From an uncultured Oscillospiraceae bacterium (GTDB lineage: Bacteria > Bacillota > Clostridia > Oscillospirales > Oscillospiraceae), in the NCBI GenBank assembly GCA_934636865.1, contig CAKUBI010000001.1, forward strand, positions 1 through 64,000: 64,000 bases of DNA. Reading direction: 5' to 3'. This document shows positions 43,201-50,484 of this stretch, piece after piece. The stretch's first letter is position 1; each line of letters begins with the position of its first letter. A program made the position numbers and the translations under genes. The notes beneath the pieces are model-generated. The model had not been told where the DNA came from. It ran no database searches and worked only from the letters and a program-made list of their open reading frames with translations.

Positions 43201-43828
43201 CCGCATCGCGATGCGCGACCTCGAGATCCGCGGCGCGGGCAATCTGCTCGGCCCCGAGCAGTCGGGCTACATGATGAGCGTCGGCTACGACATGTATCTG
43301 CAGCTTCTGGAAGAGGCCGTGCTCGAGCAGCGCGGCGAAAAGGCGCCGCAGCGCACCGAATGCTCGGCGGACCTGACGGTCTCGGCCAATCTGCCCGAGA
43401 GCTACATCCCCTCCGGCGAGCAGCGCATGGACATCTACCGCCGCATCGCGGCGCTGCGCACGCCCGAGGAGTCGCAAGAGCTTCTTGACGAGCTCATCGA
43501 CCGCTACGGCGAGCCGCCGCAGCCGGTCTTGAAGCTCATGGACGTGGCGCTTCTGCGCGCGCAGGCCGTTTCCATCGGCGTGTGCGACATCACCCAGCGC
43601 GGCAGCGAGATCGGCTTCACCTTTGCCGCGTCCGAATCGGTGCCGGTGGAGGCCGTGATGGCGCTCTGCTCGCTGCCGAAAAACCGGCGGCGGCTCACGC
43701 TTTCCGCCACCGGGACTGAGCCGAAGCTCACATTGCGCCTCGCGCCGAACGAGGACGCGCTTGAATCTGCCTTGACGCTGGTCGGAGACCTGCGTGTGAA
43801 TAAGGAAGAAAACGAAAAAGAGAGGTAA
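40265..43828 (+). CDS. mfd: Transcription-repair coupling factor Mfd
   Basis: Mfd displaces RNA polymerase stalled at DNA damage and recruits UvrA. The 1187-residue protein has the N-terminal UvrB-like region (DVWSPLSAPVRVEFFDDEVD), the RNA polymerase interaction domain (LSPGDLVVHVHHGIGRFAGI near residue 505), the RecG-like translocase with Walker A GDVGYGKTEVALRAVM near 660 and DEEQRF near 765, motif VI GRIGRSARRAYAY, and the C-terminal TRCF domain. Length is typical. It is four bases before the PpiC gene. Confidence 0.97.
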   Translation: MAQGMNRLNETLAALPEVRELLMNIDAGACPAAVSGLAGVHRAQLAAALRQKTQRPLLIVCADENECSRMAGDLHELLGEDVSLLFAREWQLRDRVAASHGWEQQRIGSLCRLANGGAPILVATVDALMQRTLPPALLHGAVTEISVGARFDLAQLSKKLVEIGYVRAETVEGVGQFALRGGILDVWSPLSAPVRVEFFDDEVDAMGEFDVSTQRRTQNVKALTILPAAEVLPALSDGGKAAMLRRLSRAAEKLEKKAADSPIVRTLRGDAERLESGLPLGGMDRYLAACYPGEVCALDYLATDTLAVVSDGMRVSERGKNYHWELSEDVKPLIEEGVLCGEFASLALSLEALSRRLADFPVLLLDALPTSRNLLAPRVLLSMNARSLPSYGGSLETAAGDMERYLGAGCGVLVLCGNETRAKNLQRLLDERGIRAQLNLTNDRLPAPHETVIGLGALSAGSEYPQLRLVILTEGQLTAPLSGKRAKARPKKESSARAALRSYEDLSPGDLVVHVHHGIGRFAGIERMRVDGVDKDYIKICYAGNDSLYVPATQLDMVSKYIGGHGEDEDGQPRAKLSKLGGTDWSRAKSKARAAAKDLAKGLIALYAERQRRPGFAFSPDSPWQKEFEEAFDYEETDDQLRAIAEIKADMERSTPMDRLLCGDVGYGKTEVALRAVMKCILDGKQAAILVPTTVLAQQHYATAINRFRSFPVRIEVLSRFKTPAQKKQILQDAAQGKIDLLIGTHSLLQKSLHFKDLGLLVIDEEQRFGVTHKEKLKELARQVDTLTLSATPIPRTLNMALSGIRDMSTIEVPPVDRQPVQTYVLEHNWGVIADAIRRELARGGQVYYMHNRVETIDRCAAQLKKLLGEDVAIGVAHGKMDEKGLSSVMQQLSDGEIQVLVCTTIIETGIDIPNVNTLIIEDADRLGLAQLHQIRGRIGRSARRAYAYMTYRAGKILTEVAAKRLTAIREYAEFGSGFRIAMRDLEIRGAGNLLGPEQSGYMMSVGYDMYLQLLEEAVLEQRGEKAPQRTECSADLTVSANLPESYIPSGEQRMDIYRRIAALRTPEESQELLDELIDRYGEPPQPVLKLMDVALLRAQAVSIGVCDITQRGSEIGFTFAASESVPVEAVMALCSLPKNRRRLTLSATGTEPKLTLRLAPNEDALESALTLVGDLRVNKEENEKER

Positions 43829-43832
43829 CATT

Positions 43833-44960
43833 ATGCTGAAAAAGAGAATTCTCTCGTTCCTTGGCGCGGCGGCCATCACCGCGGCGCTGACCTTCGCCAT
43901 GGTCACGATCGCCCCGTCGGGCGGCTTCACCTCCGGCACGATGCAGGAGGGGCTGAGCTACGAGGCCTGCGGCGTTGCGCCCGACGCCATCGTCGCGAGC
44001 CTTGACGGCAACGGCGCGAGCGCCGACCTCGTCACCTACTGGGTGGGCTACAACGCCTCGTATCTCGACAGCTACATGCAGTACTACGGCGGCAGCGCGC
44101 TCGACTGGAGCTACACGATGTCCGACGGCACGACGATGACCGACTACGTCAAAAACGACGTGCGCTCCACGCTCATCCAGCAGCTGCTGCTTGAAAACCT
44201 CGCCCAAAAGTACGGCGCGGAGCTCACCGAGGACCAGTCCGCCGCCATCGAAAGCGATATCCAGAGCTTCATCGACCAGTACGGCAGCGAGGAGGCCTTT
44301 GACGCCGAGCTTGCCAAGCTCGGCCTTCGCCGCGAGACCTACGAGCGCGTGAACGCCGCGAACTACCTCTATCAGAACCTTTATAAGCTCTATCTGACCG
44401 AGGGCAGCCCCCTCTACGTCTCCGACGCGGACCTTGCCGTCTACGCCGCCGAGCAGGGCTACATCACCGCCGACCACATCCTCCTTGCCACCAAGGACCT
44501 CTCCACCGGCGAATCCTTGAGCGACGAGGCCAAGGCCGAGAAGAAGGCGCTTGCCGAGGAGCTTGTGGAAAAGCTCAGCGCCTACACCGGCGACGATCTC
44601 GCCTCCTACTTTGCCGAGCTTGCCGACGAGTACAGCGAGGACACGGGCCGCGCGTCCTATCCCACGGGCTACACCTTCACAAACGGCAGCATGGTGCAGG
44701 AATTTGAGGATGCCGCCTACGCGCTCTCCGAGGGCGAGGTGAGCGGCATCGTCGAGTCGAGCTTCGGCTATCACATCCTGCTGCGTCTGCCGCTCGACGA
44801 GTCCGCCGCGGCCGAGGCCGTGCGTCAGGACTACTTCGGCTCCTTCCTCAGCGAGCAGGTCGCAAGCGCGCAGCTCTCCACGAGCGCCGACTATGACAAG
44901 CTCGACCCGCAGGCCCTGTACGAGGCCATCCAGGCCGGTCAGGCCGCGCAGGAATCCTGA
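43833..44960 (+). CDS. Membrane-anchored PpiC-type peptidyl-prolyl isomerase (SurA/PrsA-like foldase)
   Basis: This 375-residue protein has an N-terminal membrane anchor or signal (about residues 6-28) without a lipobox Cys, a helical SurA-N-like region rich in Gln and Glu, and a parvulin domain (about residues 208-312) with ITADHILLATK, the ELADEYSED block and SSFGYHILLRL. It probably helps fold exported proteins outside the membrane. The start is four bases after mfd, so the two are co-transcribed. Confidence 0.85.
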   Translation: MLKKRILSFLGAAAITAALTFAMVTIAPSGGFTSGTMQEGLSYEACGVAPDAIVASLDGNGASADLVTYWVGYNASYLDSYMQYYGGSALDWSYTMSDGTTMTDYVKNDVRSTLIQQLLLENLAQKYGAELTEDQSAAIESDIQSFIDQYGSEEAFDAELAKLGLRRETYERVNAANYLYQNLYKLYLTEGSPLYVSDADLAVYAAEQGYITADHILLATKDLSTGESLSDEAKAEKKALAEELVEKLSAYTGDDLASYFAELADEYSEDTGRASYPTGYTFTNGSMVQEFEDAAYALSEGEVSGIVESSFGYHILLRLPLDESAAAEAVRQDYFGSFLSEQVASAQLSTSADYDKLDPQALYEAIQAGQAAQES

Positions 44961-44973
44961 AGCGCATCTCTCA

Positions 44974-45002
44974 CGCGGGGGCCGCACGGCCCCCGCGTTT
45001 TT
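44974..45002 (+). terminator. Terminator after the PpiC gene
   Basis: CGCGGGGGCC and GGCCCCCGCG pair around GCAC, followed by five T. Confidence 0.88.
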
Positions 45003-45137
45003 CTCTGCCGTGCCCCCCTCCCTGCACAAAGGCGCGGCAGGGCGGAGCATGATGCAGGTTCTGCTGCATTTTTGTTAAATTGTTAACGAAATGAAAGAAA
45101 AAAATCATTGAAACCGCCAACTTCCGCAACTTTGCAG

Positions 45138-45166
45138 TTGATTTTTCATTTTTGCGTGTGTATAAT
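45138..45166 (+). promoter_or_regulatory. Promoter of the thiolase gene
   Basis: TTGATT (45138-45143) and a perfect TATAAT (45161-45166) are 17 bases apart, about 65 bases before the start. Confidence 0.8.
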
Positions 45167-45228
45167 CGAACCGAAGCAAACCGGTACTTTCCCCGACCGG
45201 ATCTGAATTTATTTTAAGGAGAACAAAC

Positions 45229-46488
45229 ATGAAAGAATTGTACGTCGTCAATTGCTGCCGTACCGCTGTCGGTTCCTTCGGCGGTTCCCTGAAGAACACC
45301 CCCGCCGCTCAGCTGGGCTCCATCGTTGTCAAGGAAGCCCTCAAGCGCGCGAACGTCGCTCCCGAGAACGTCGATGAGCTGATGTTCGGCTGCATCCTGA
45401 CCGCCGGTCTCGGCCAGAACGTCGCCCGTCAGGTCGGCGTGGGCGCCGGTCTTCCCTACTCCGTTCCCGCCTACACCGTCGGCATGGTCTGCGGCTCGGG
45501 CATGAAGTCCGTCATCGAGGCCGGCCGCGCCATCCTCGCCGGCGACGCTGACATCGTTGTCTGCGGCGGCACCGAGAATATGAGCGCCGCTCCCTATGCC
45601 GCTCCCGACGCCCGCTGGGGCGCTCGCATGGGCGACAAGAAGCTCGTTGACACCATGATCAAGGACGGCCTGTGGGATGCGTTCAACAACTACCACATGG
45701 GCACCACCGCCGAGAACATCTGCGACGTGTGGGGCATCACCCGCGAGGAGCTCGACGCCTTCGGCGCCGCTTCCCAGCAGAAGACCGAGGCCGCGCAGGC
45801 CGCCGGCCGCTTCGACGATGAGATCGTCCCCGTCCCCGTGAAGGTCAAGAAGGAGATCGTCGAGTTCAAGAAGGACGAGTTCCCCCGCGCCGGTTCCACC
45901 GTCGAGGGTCTTGCCAAGCTGCGCGGCGCGTTCCCCGTCGGCCCCGAGGGCGTTGAGGACGAGATCGTCCACACCTTCGAGCCCACCGGCATCCACGAGG
46001 CCGATACCAAGAAGCACGTTCAGCGCGTGACCGCGGGCAACGCCTCCGGCATCAACGACGGCGCTGCCGCCATCGTCCTCGCCTCCGGCGAAGCCGTTGA
46101 GAAGTACGGCCTCAAGCCCATGGCCAAGCTCGTCAGCTGGGGCCAGGGCGGTGTCGATCCCAAGATCATGGGCGTCGGCCCCGTGCCCGCTTCCCGTCAG
46201 GCCATGAAGAAGGCCGGCCTGACCATCGAGGATATCGACCTCGTCGAGGCCAACGAAGCCTTCGCCGCGCAGTCCATCGCTGTCGCCCGTGAGCTCGGCT
46301 TCGACATGAACAAGGTCAACGTCAACGGCGGCGCGATCTCCATCGGCCACCCCGTCGGCGCTTCCGGCGCGCGCATCATCGTCACCCTGCTGCATGAGAT
46401 GCTCAAGCGCGACGATGCCAAGAAGGGTCTTGCCACCCTCTGCATCGGCGGCGGCCAGGGCGTTGCTACGATCTTTGAGAAGTGCTAA
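45229..46488 (+). CDS. Acetyl-CoA C-acetyltransferase (thiolase)
   Basis: Thiolase condenses two acetyl-CoA to acetoacetyl-CoA, the entry to butyrate or polyketide-like C4 routes, or runs in reverse. The 419-residue protein has the nucleophile Cys88 in [11 protein letters not shown], the [20 protein letters not shown] block, His374 in [13 protein letters not shown] and Cys405 in LCIGGGQG. It is about 25 residues longer than usual because of an insert near residues 237-265 ([20 protein letters not shown]), just before VTAGNASG. Codon use is strongly biased, suggesting high expression. No other butyrate gene is adjacent. Confidence 0.92.
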   Translation: MKELYVVNCCRTAVGSFGGSLKNTPAAQLGSIVVKEALKRANVAPENVDELMFGCILTAGLGQNVARQVGVGAGLPYSVPAYTVGMVCGSGMKSVIEAGRAILAGDADIVVCGGTENMSAAPYAAPDARWGARMGDKKLVDTMIKDGLWDAFNNYHMGTTAENICDVWGITREELDAFGAASQQKTEAAQAAGRFDDEIVPVPVKVKKEIVEFKKDEFPRAGSTVEGLAKLRGAFPVGPEGVEDEIVHTFEPTGIHEADTKKHVQRVTAGNASGINDGAAAIVLASGEAVEKYGLKPMAKLVSWGQGGVDPKIMGVGPVPASRQAMKKAGLTIEDIDLVEANEAFAAQSIAVARELGFDMNKVNVNGGAISIGHPVGASGARIIVTLLHEMLKRDDAKKGLATLCIGGGQGVATIFEKC

Positions 46489-46513
46489 GGCAGTTCTTTT
46501 AAGGCTTAAAATT

Positions 46514-46543
46514 GGGGACCCTGAAAAAGGGTCCCCCTTTTTT
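46514..46543 (+). terminator. Terminator after thiolase
   Basis: GGGGACCC (46514-46521) and GGGTCCCC (46529-46536) pair around TGAAAAA, followed by a T-run. Confidence 0.85.
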
Positions 46544-46567
46544 GTCCCTTTGCAAGGGACTGCGCAT

Positions 46568-46660
46568 GGCAAAGGGGGGATTCTCTCGCGTGAGAGAATC
46601 CCCCCTTTATATCCCCCAAGAGAACGGCAGGGGCGTTTCGATCTCGCCCCTGCACCCCCA
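46568..46660. repeat. Dispersed intergenic palindromic repeat, copy B
   Basis: A perfect 17-bp stem (46571-46587 with 46592-46608) closes on GCGT, followed by CCCCC, AGAAC, GCAGGGGCG and a CGATCTC block. It matches copy A at 39437-39530 block by block. The remaining 46660-46806 is gene-free: a GGAGGGGC/GCCCCTCC hairpin with T-run near 46671-46697, and an imperfect direct repeat of GCGGCATTGC-TCGCTCGCCGC type at 46728-46808. Confidence 0.75.
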
Positions 46661-46806
46661 ACGACCAAAAGGGAGGGGCCTTGCCCCTCCTTTTTGGATT
46701 ATCCTCCCTGCTGGCGGTGGACGGCGCGGCATTGCCTTCGGCTCGCCGCTTTGGGACTGCTTCTGGTTTTGTGCGGTGGCGGCATTGCTTCGCTCGCCGC
46801 GCGGGG

Positions 46807-47007
46807 CTATTGCCCGGCAGTATCGCTTTGCTCACTGCCGAAGGGCTCATCCAAAATAATATCCTGCGAGATGATGGCTTCCTCGGAATCGAGCAGCGCC
46901 TTCTGCATAATATGGCAGGCAAGAATGCTGTTGCCCTCCTCACAGCATGTCAGCGCCTGATCCATTTTGCTTACCATGTCGTAGTAAAGCTTCTTATATG
47001 TCACCAT
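46807..47007 (-). CDS. Small hypothetical protein
   Basis: This 66-residue acidic, mostly helical protein begins MVTYKKLYYDMVSKMDQALT, with the pattern of small clostridial proteins that open MxTYxKLYxxMFN. Its function is unknown; no membrane segment or metal motif is seen, though it has two adjacent Cys near residue 21. The ATG at 47007 has a GAGGTGAGG site; an upstream GTG (47025) overlaps that site. It is divergent from the XRE regulator 80 bases away, so the two may be a regulated pair. Confidence 0.6.
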   Translation of the reverse strand: MVTYKKLYYDMVSKMDQALTCCEEGNSILACHIMQKALLDSEEAIISQDIILDEPFGSEQSDTAGQ

Positions 47008-47089
47008 TTTCCTCACCTCACCCACAGTTTAGAACAGAATATTCAAAAATGCAATAGAATAATTTGTTCTACCTATACTGAAACCGGTG

Positions 47090-47317
47090 ATGAAAGTGAA
47101 ACAATACCGGCGCATCCGCGACCTTCGCGAGGATGCCGACCTGACCCAGCGCCAGGTCGGTGAAGCGATCAACGTTCCCCAGCGCACCTACGCTTACTAC
47201 GAAAGCGGCGAAAGAATGCTCCCGCCGCACGTTCTGTGCGCGCTCGCTGACTTCTACGGCGTCAGCGTGGACTACCTTCTCGAACGAACCGACAAAAAGA
47301 ACGAAAACGACCGCTGA
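47090..47317 (+). CDS. XRE family helix-turn-helix regulator
   Basis: This 75-residue regulator is a bare Cro/CI-type helix-turn-helix: RIRDLREDADLTQRQVGEAI, VPQRTYAYYESGERM as recognition region, and the C-terminal ALADFYGVSVDYLLERTD that is standard for the family. There is no effector domain. A GTG one codon upstream (47087) could also start it; the ribosome site is weak. The stop codon lies in the loop of its own terminator. The target is unknown; the divergent small gene is a candidate. Confidence 0.85.
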   Translation: MKVKQYRRIRDLREDADLTQRQVGEAINVPQRTYAYYESGERMLPPHVLCALADFYGVSVDYLLERTDKKNENDR

Positions 47318-47334
47318 GGCGGTCGTTTTCTCTT
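47304..47334. terminator. Terminator overlapping the XRE gene stop
   Basis: AAAACGACCGC and GCGGTCGTTTT pair around TGAG; the XRE stop TGA is in the loop. It separates the XRE gene from the convergent gene ending at 47333. Confidence 0.8.
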
Positions 47335-47830
47335 ATTTTGCGAAGTAATGCAGCACGGTGTCCATGCGCATCTGGTCGGTGTCGTAGCCGTAGGTTTTGC
47401 CGGTGCTGTCGGTATAGCGGAAGTATGGGCCCTCGGTCCAGTCGTGGGCGGGGTTTTTGAGCGGCACCTGCCAGATCTCGAGGGTCGCGCCGTCGCCGTA
47501 GGAGACGGTGACGAGCGGCGCTTCCTGTGGTGCGCGGCCAGTCCGGCCGCCGCCGGCGCGGACGATGTTCATGAGCAGGCTGCCGAGGTCGTCCGCCGTG
47601 ACCTCGACCGCTTCGCCGTTCAGCGCGGCGGAGTAGTTGCCGAGCCGCCGCGCCGAGGCGGTGCTCTCGCTCAGCTCGGCGATATAGTCGTGATAGCGCG
47701 CGTTCTGGCGGCAGGCCCAGAAAATTGTCGCTCCGCCCGCCGCGATCAGCACGGCGCAGAGCGCGATGAGCACGTTCATGCTCCTTCTCGGCGGCTTGCC
47801 GCGCCGGATCGGATCATACAGCTTTTTCAT
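47333..47830 (-). CDS. Hypothetical single-pass membrane protein
   Basis: This 165-residue protein has a basic N-terminus (MKKLYDPIRRGKPPRRS), one membrane segment (about residues 19-40, VLIALCAVLIAAGGATIFWA) and an extracytoplasmic domain with alternating beta strands (VTVSYGDGATLEIWQV, YFRYTDSTGKTYGY). I recognise no family. The ATG at 47830 with GGGGGAG upstream is preferred to a longer frame from 47893. It follows the next gene upstream by 25 bases, so they are probably one operon. Confidence 0.6.
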   Translation of the reverse strand: MKKLYDPIRRGKPPRRSMNVLIALCAVLIAAGGATIFWACRQNARYHDYIAELSESTASARRLGNYSAALNGEAVEVTADDLGSLLMNIVRAGGGRTGRAPQEAPLVTVSYGDGATLEIWQVPLKNPAHDWTEGPYFRYTDSTGKTYGYDTDQMRMDTVLHYFAK

Positions 47831-47855
47831 CCTTCTCCCCCCTGTTTCGGTGTGC

Positions 47856-48590
47856 TTACGCGAAGAGGTCCGCCGCGCGGTGCAGGTACGCAAGGTCGAT
47901 GATGCTCGTCACGGCGATGCCGACGGTGACCGCCGCCACGATGAGCAGCATGGCCGAGCCGCCGAAAAAGAGGAAATATCCCCCCTGCGAGACGATGAGC
48001 ATGACCGTCAGCACGAGAAGCGCGCCGAGCGCCGCCATCAGCGCGATGACCCAGGTGCGCAGTCTGCGCCACTTGCCCGCAAGGACCTCATCCGAGCCGT
48101 CGAAGGCCTCGGCGCAGGCGGTGAGCTGCTGGTAGCGCGCCGCCATGCCGACGGCCAGCGTGACCGCAAGCACGAGGATCAGGAAAAAGCTCATCGTGCC
48201 GAGGTTCGTTTCGCCGAGCGTCTGCGTCACGCCCGCAAGATCGATCCATAAAAGGACCGGCGCGGCGGCGAGGGGCAGCACGTTCCACAGCGCCGCCTTG
48301 CGAAAGCGCGGCACGGCGGCGCTCATTTTCCACATGGAAAGGATCAGCAGCACGCCCACGGCGAGCGAGGCAAGGCCCAGCGGCACGCGCAGCGCGGGAA
48401 CGCGCTCGGTAAGCTTGAAGCTGTTGGTCAGAAGGTTTAAGGGCATCGACACGATGCTCAGCCAGAACAGGCGCGAAAAGCCGTCGTGCAGCAGCGGCGC
48501 TTCCGCCCGCTCATGCGGCGGGACGAGTACGGGCGGCGCGGCAGGGACGAACGTGGGGTCGGCGCTGGGGATGAACTGATCTTCCATCAT
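47856..48590 (-). CDS. Hypothetical multi-pass membrane protein
   Basis: This 244-residue protein has a Pro-rich cytoplasmic N-terminus (about 40 residues, FVPAAPPVLVPPHERAEAP) followed by six or so membrane segments. No family is recognised. The ATG ATG at 48590 has GAGGAG six bases upstream. With the following gene it forms a two-gene membrane unit of unknown role, downstream of a promoter at 48664-48692. Confidence 0.6.
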   Translation of the reverse strand: MMEDQFIPSADPTFVPAAPPVLVPPHERAEAPLLHDGFSRLFWLSIVSMPLNLLTNSFKLTERVPALRVPLGLASLAVGVLLILSMWKMSAAVPRFRKAALWNVLPLAAAPVLLWIDLAGVTQTLGETNLGTMSFFLILVLAVTLAVGMAARYQQLTACAEAFDGSDEVLAGKWRRLRTWVIALMAALGALLVLTVMLIVSQGGYFLFFGGSAMLLIVAAVTVGIAVTSIIDLAYLHRAADLFA

Positions 48591-48663
48591 AGGGTACTCC
48601 TCTCTCCTCATTTTTTACTCTCTCATCTGCTTTTCTCTGCCGGAGGGTCCTCCGGTCAGTTCT

Positions 48664-48692
48664 ATTGTAGGGGCAATTGATGATTTCCACAA
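48664..48692 (-). promoter_or_regulatory. Promoter of the two-gene membrane unit
   Basis: On the minus strand TTGTGG (48687-48692) and TACAAT (48664-48669) are 17 bases apart. A CCGGAG/CTCCGG hairpin lies in the leader. Confidence 0.6.
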
Positions 48693-48754
48693 GCAAGCTG
48701 CGCTTGACATCGGGCGATTTTTCGCGCAATTTTCAGCAATTCTCTGTTGCTATG

Positions 48755-48774
48755 ATGTAACATTCATGTTACAT
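48755..48774. promoter_or_regulatory. 20-bp palindromic operator candidate
   Basis: ATGTAACAT and ATGTTACAT are perfect inverted repeats around TC. It lies between the divergent membrane unit and the hydroxyacid dehydrogenase gene, overlapping a TATGAT. The binding protein is unknown. Confidence 0.6.
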
Positions 48775-48849
48775 GACGGGGGATTGTCAGAATTAAATGG
48801 CAGTCATCAAATAATTGAATCAATTCCTGCAAAACTTTCACAAAATCGC

Positions 48850-48878
48850 TTGCTTTTGCAGAGCACGGACGGTATAAT
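48850..48878 (+). promoter_or_regulatory. Promoter of the hydroxyacid dehydrogenase gene
   Basis: TTGCTT (48850-48855) and TATAAT (48873-48878) are 17 bases apart, about 70 bases before the start. With the divergent promoter and the palindrome this accounts for the 358-base gap. Confidence 0.75.
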
Positions 48879-48948
48879 GTAAGAACCGTATGAAATCATT
48901 GAGGTAATCAATAAGTAACAATAATTTTTTGAGAGGAGATCTTTTATC

Positions 48949-49923
48949 ATGGCAAAGTTCAAGGTATACTACACGATTGAGCTCAACGAGGTCGCTACCG
49001 ACATTTTCAAGGCCAACGACTTTGAGGTGAAGGTCTGCAGCCACAACGACGAGGAGACCTACGTCAAGGAGCTCGCCGAGTATCAGCCCGACGCCATCAT
49101 GTGCCGCACCGAGCCCATCACCGCTAAGATGATGGATACCTGCACCAACCTGAAGGTCATCGGCAAGCAGGGCGCCGGTCTCGACAACATCGATATGGAC
49201 CACGCCCACGCCAAGGACATCACCGTCGTTTACGCGCCCGCCGGCAACGCCAACGCCGTCGCCGAGCACGCCGTCATGCTGATGCTCATGTGCGGCAAGC
49301 GCTTCACCTATGTTGACCGTCAGTTCCGCAGCGGCAACTTCCTCGTCCGCATGGGCATGGAGCACACCTACGAGCTCGAGGGCAAGACCCTCGGTATGAT
49401 CGGCTGCGGCCGTATCTCCCAGCTCGCCATGAAGAAGTGCAAGTACGGCTTCGGCATGAAGGTCATCGGCTACGATCCGTACATGACGCAGGACAAGATC
49501 GGCGATCTGTGCGAGCTCAAGGAGACCGCCAAGGAGGTCTGGGAGCAGGCCGACTTCGTTTCCGTGCATCTGCCCGTCGTTCCCTCCACCGAGCACTCCA
49601 TCGGCCGTGAGCAGTTCAGCTGGATGAAGCCCACCGCTTCCTTCATCAACTGCGCGCGCGGCGCCCTCATCAAGGAAGATGAGCTGGTCGAGTGCCTGAA
49701 GGACGGCACCCTGTTCCAGGCCGGTCTCGACGTGTTCGAGCATGAGCCCATCCAGGAGTCCAGCCGCGAGCTGTTCGACCTTGACAACGTCATCATGACC
49801 CCGCACATGGCCGCCACCACCGAGCAGAGCGTTCTGAACTGCTGCACCAGCGTCGCCAACGACATCGTCGCCGTCTGCAACGGTCAGGAGCCCAAGGTCA
49901 AGGCCCAGAAGCCCAAGTTCTAA
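48949..49923 (+). CDS. D-isomer 2-hydroxyacid dehydrogenase (phosphoglycerate dehydrogenase-like)
   Basis: This 324-residue NAD-dependent dehydrogenase has the NAD-binding GMIGCGRIS near residue 149, and the catalytic set Arg (NCARGALIKEDELVE), Glu (DVFEHEP) and His (MTPHMAATTE). It lacks the ACT domain of full SerA, so the substrate may be 3-phosphoglycerate, hydroxypyruvate or another 2-keto acid. The third Gly of the usual GxGxxG is Ser here. Codon bias is strong and it has a good promoter, suggesting high expression. It is a monocistron. Confidence 0.85.
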   Translation: MAKFKVYYTIELNEVATDIFKANDFEVKVCSHNDEETYVKELAEYQPDAIMCRTEPITAKMMDTCTNLKVIGKQGAGLDNIDMDHAHAKDITVVYAPAGNANAVAEHAVMLMLMCGKRFTYVDRQFRSGNFLVRMGMEHTYELEGKTLGMIGCGRISQLAMKKCKYGFGMKVIGYDPYMTQDKIGDLCELKETAKEVWEQADFVSVHLPVVPSTEHSIGREQFSWMKPTASFINCARGALIKEDELVECLKDGTLFQAGLDVFEHEPIQESSRELFDLDNVIMTPHMAATTEQSVLNCCTSVANDIVAVCNGQEPKVKAQKPKF

Positions 49924-49950
49924 TTGAACTCCCCCATTCGAAATAAGCGC

Positions 49951-49990
49951 AAAAAGGCCCGCTTTCCGCAGAGGAAGGCGGGCCTTTTTT
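49951..49990 (+). terminator. Terminator after the hydroxyacid dehydrogenase
   Basis: AAAAAGGCCCGCTTTCC and GGAAGGCGGGCCTTTTT pair with one wobble around a short loop and end in a T-run. Confidence 0.88.
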
Positions 49991-50016
49991 CGCGTTGAAA
50001 CGGTCTGATCTTTCGC

Positions 50017-50045
50017 TTGACAAACTACGACAAATGTAGTATATA
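50017..50045 (+). promoter_or_regulatory. Promoter of the blaI-blaR-like operon
   Basis: TTGACA (50017-50022) and TATATA (50040-50045) are 17 bases apart. The spacer is almost entirely operator 1. Confidence 0.85.
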
Positions 50046-50066
50046 TGGATCAACGACATTTGTAGT
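50027..50066. promoter_or_regulatory. Two BlaI/MecI-type operators
   Basis: ACGACAAATGTAGT (50027-50040) and ACGACATTTGTAGT (50053-50066) are the same 14-bp dyad, ACGACA-WW-TGTAGT, 26 bases apart. The TACA/TGTA-like arms match the style of BlaI/MecI sites. The first fills the -35/-10 spacer; the second lies just after -10, so the regulator very probably represses its own operon. Confidence 0.85.
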
Positions 50067-50088
50067 ACTTTTACAAGGAGGTCCCGCC

Positions 50089-50463
50089 ATGGAAGAGAAA
50101 AAGCGGCTGCCTGACGCGGAGCTTGCCGTGATGCAGGCCATCTGGGCCGTCGGCGGCGAGGCCGGGCGCGGCGATATCGAGGGCGCGCTCGCCTCGCACG
50201 GCTGGAGCGCCAACACGCTCAACACCTATCTGACGCGCCTTTGCGAAAAGGGCTTTCTCGCAAGCCGCCGCGAGGGGCGCACGAATCTCTATACCCCGCT
50301 CGTCTCGAAGGAGCGTTACCTCGAGTTCGAGAGCCGCAGCGTTTTGAAGCGGCTCTACGGCGGGTCGCTTGGCAGCTTCGTCGCGGCGCTCAACGCCGAG
50401 CAGCCGCTCGAGCAGCGCGAGATCGACGAGCTGCGGCAGTTTCTGGACGACATGAGCCAGTAA
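50089..50463 (+). CDS. BlaI/MecI/CopY family repressor
   Basis: This 124-residue winged-helix repressor has the family layout: LPDAELAVMQAIWAVGG, then GWSANTLNTYLTRLCEKGFL as recognition region, and a C-terminal dimerisation helix with the usual proteolysis-sensitive linker. ATG at 50089 has AAGGAGGT six bases upstream. It is followed by the M56 sensor after 21 bases. By analogy the sensor cleaves or inactivates it on induction. The target beyond the operon is unknown; no beta-lactamase gene is in the window. Confidence 0.92.
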   Translation: MEEKKRLPDAELAVMQAIWAVGGEAGRGDIEGALASHGWSANTLNTYLTRLCEKGFLASRREGRTNLYTPLVSKERYLEFESRSVLKRLYGGSLGSFVAALNAEQPLEQREIDELRQFLDDMSQ

Positions 50464-50484
50464 ACGGAAAAAGGAGGACGCACC

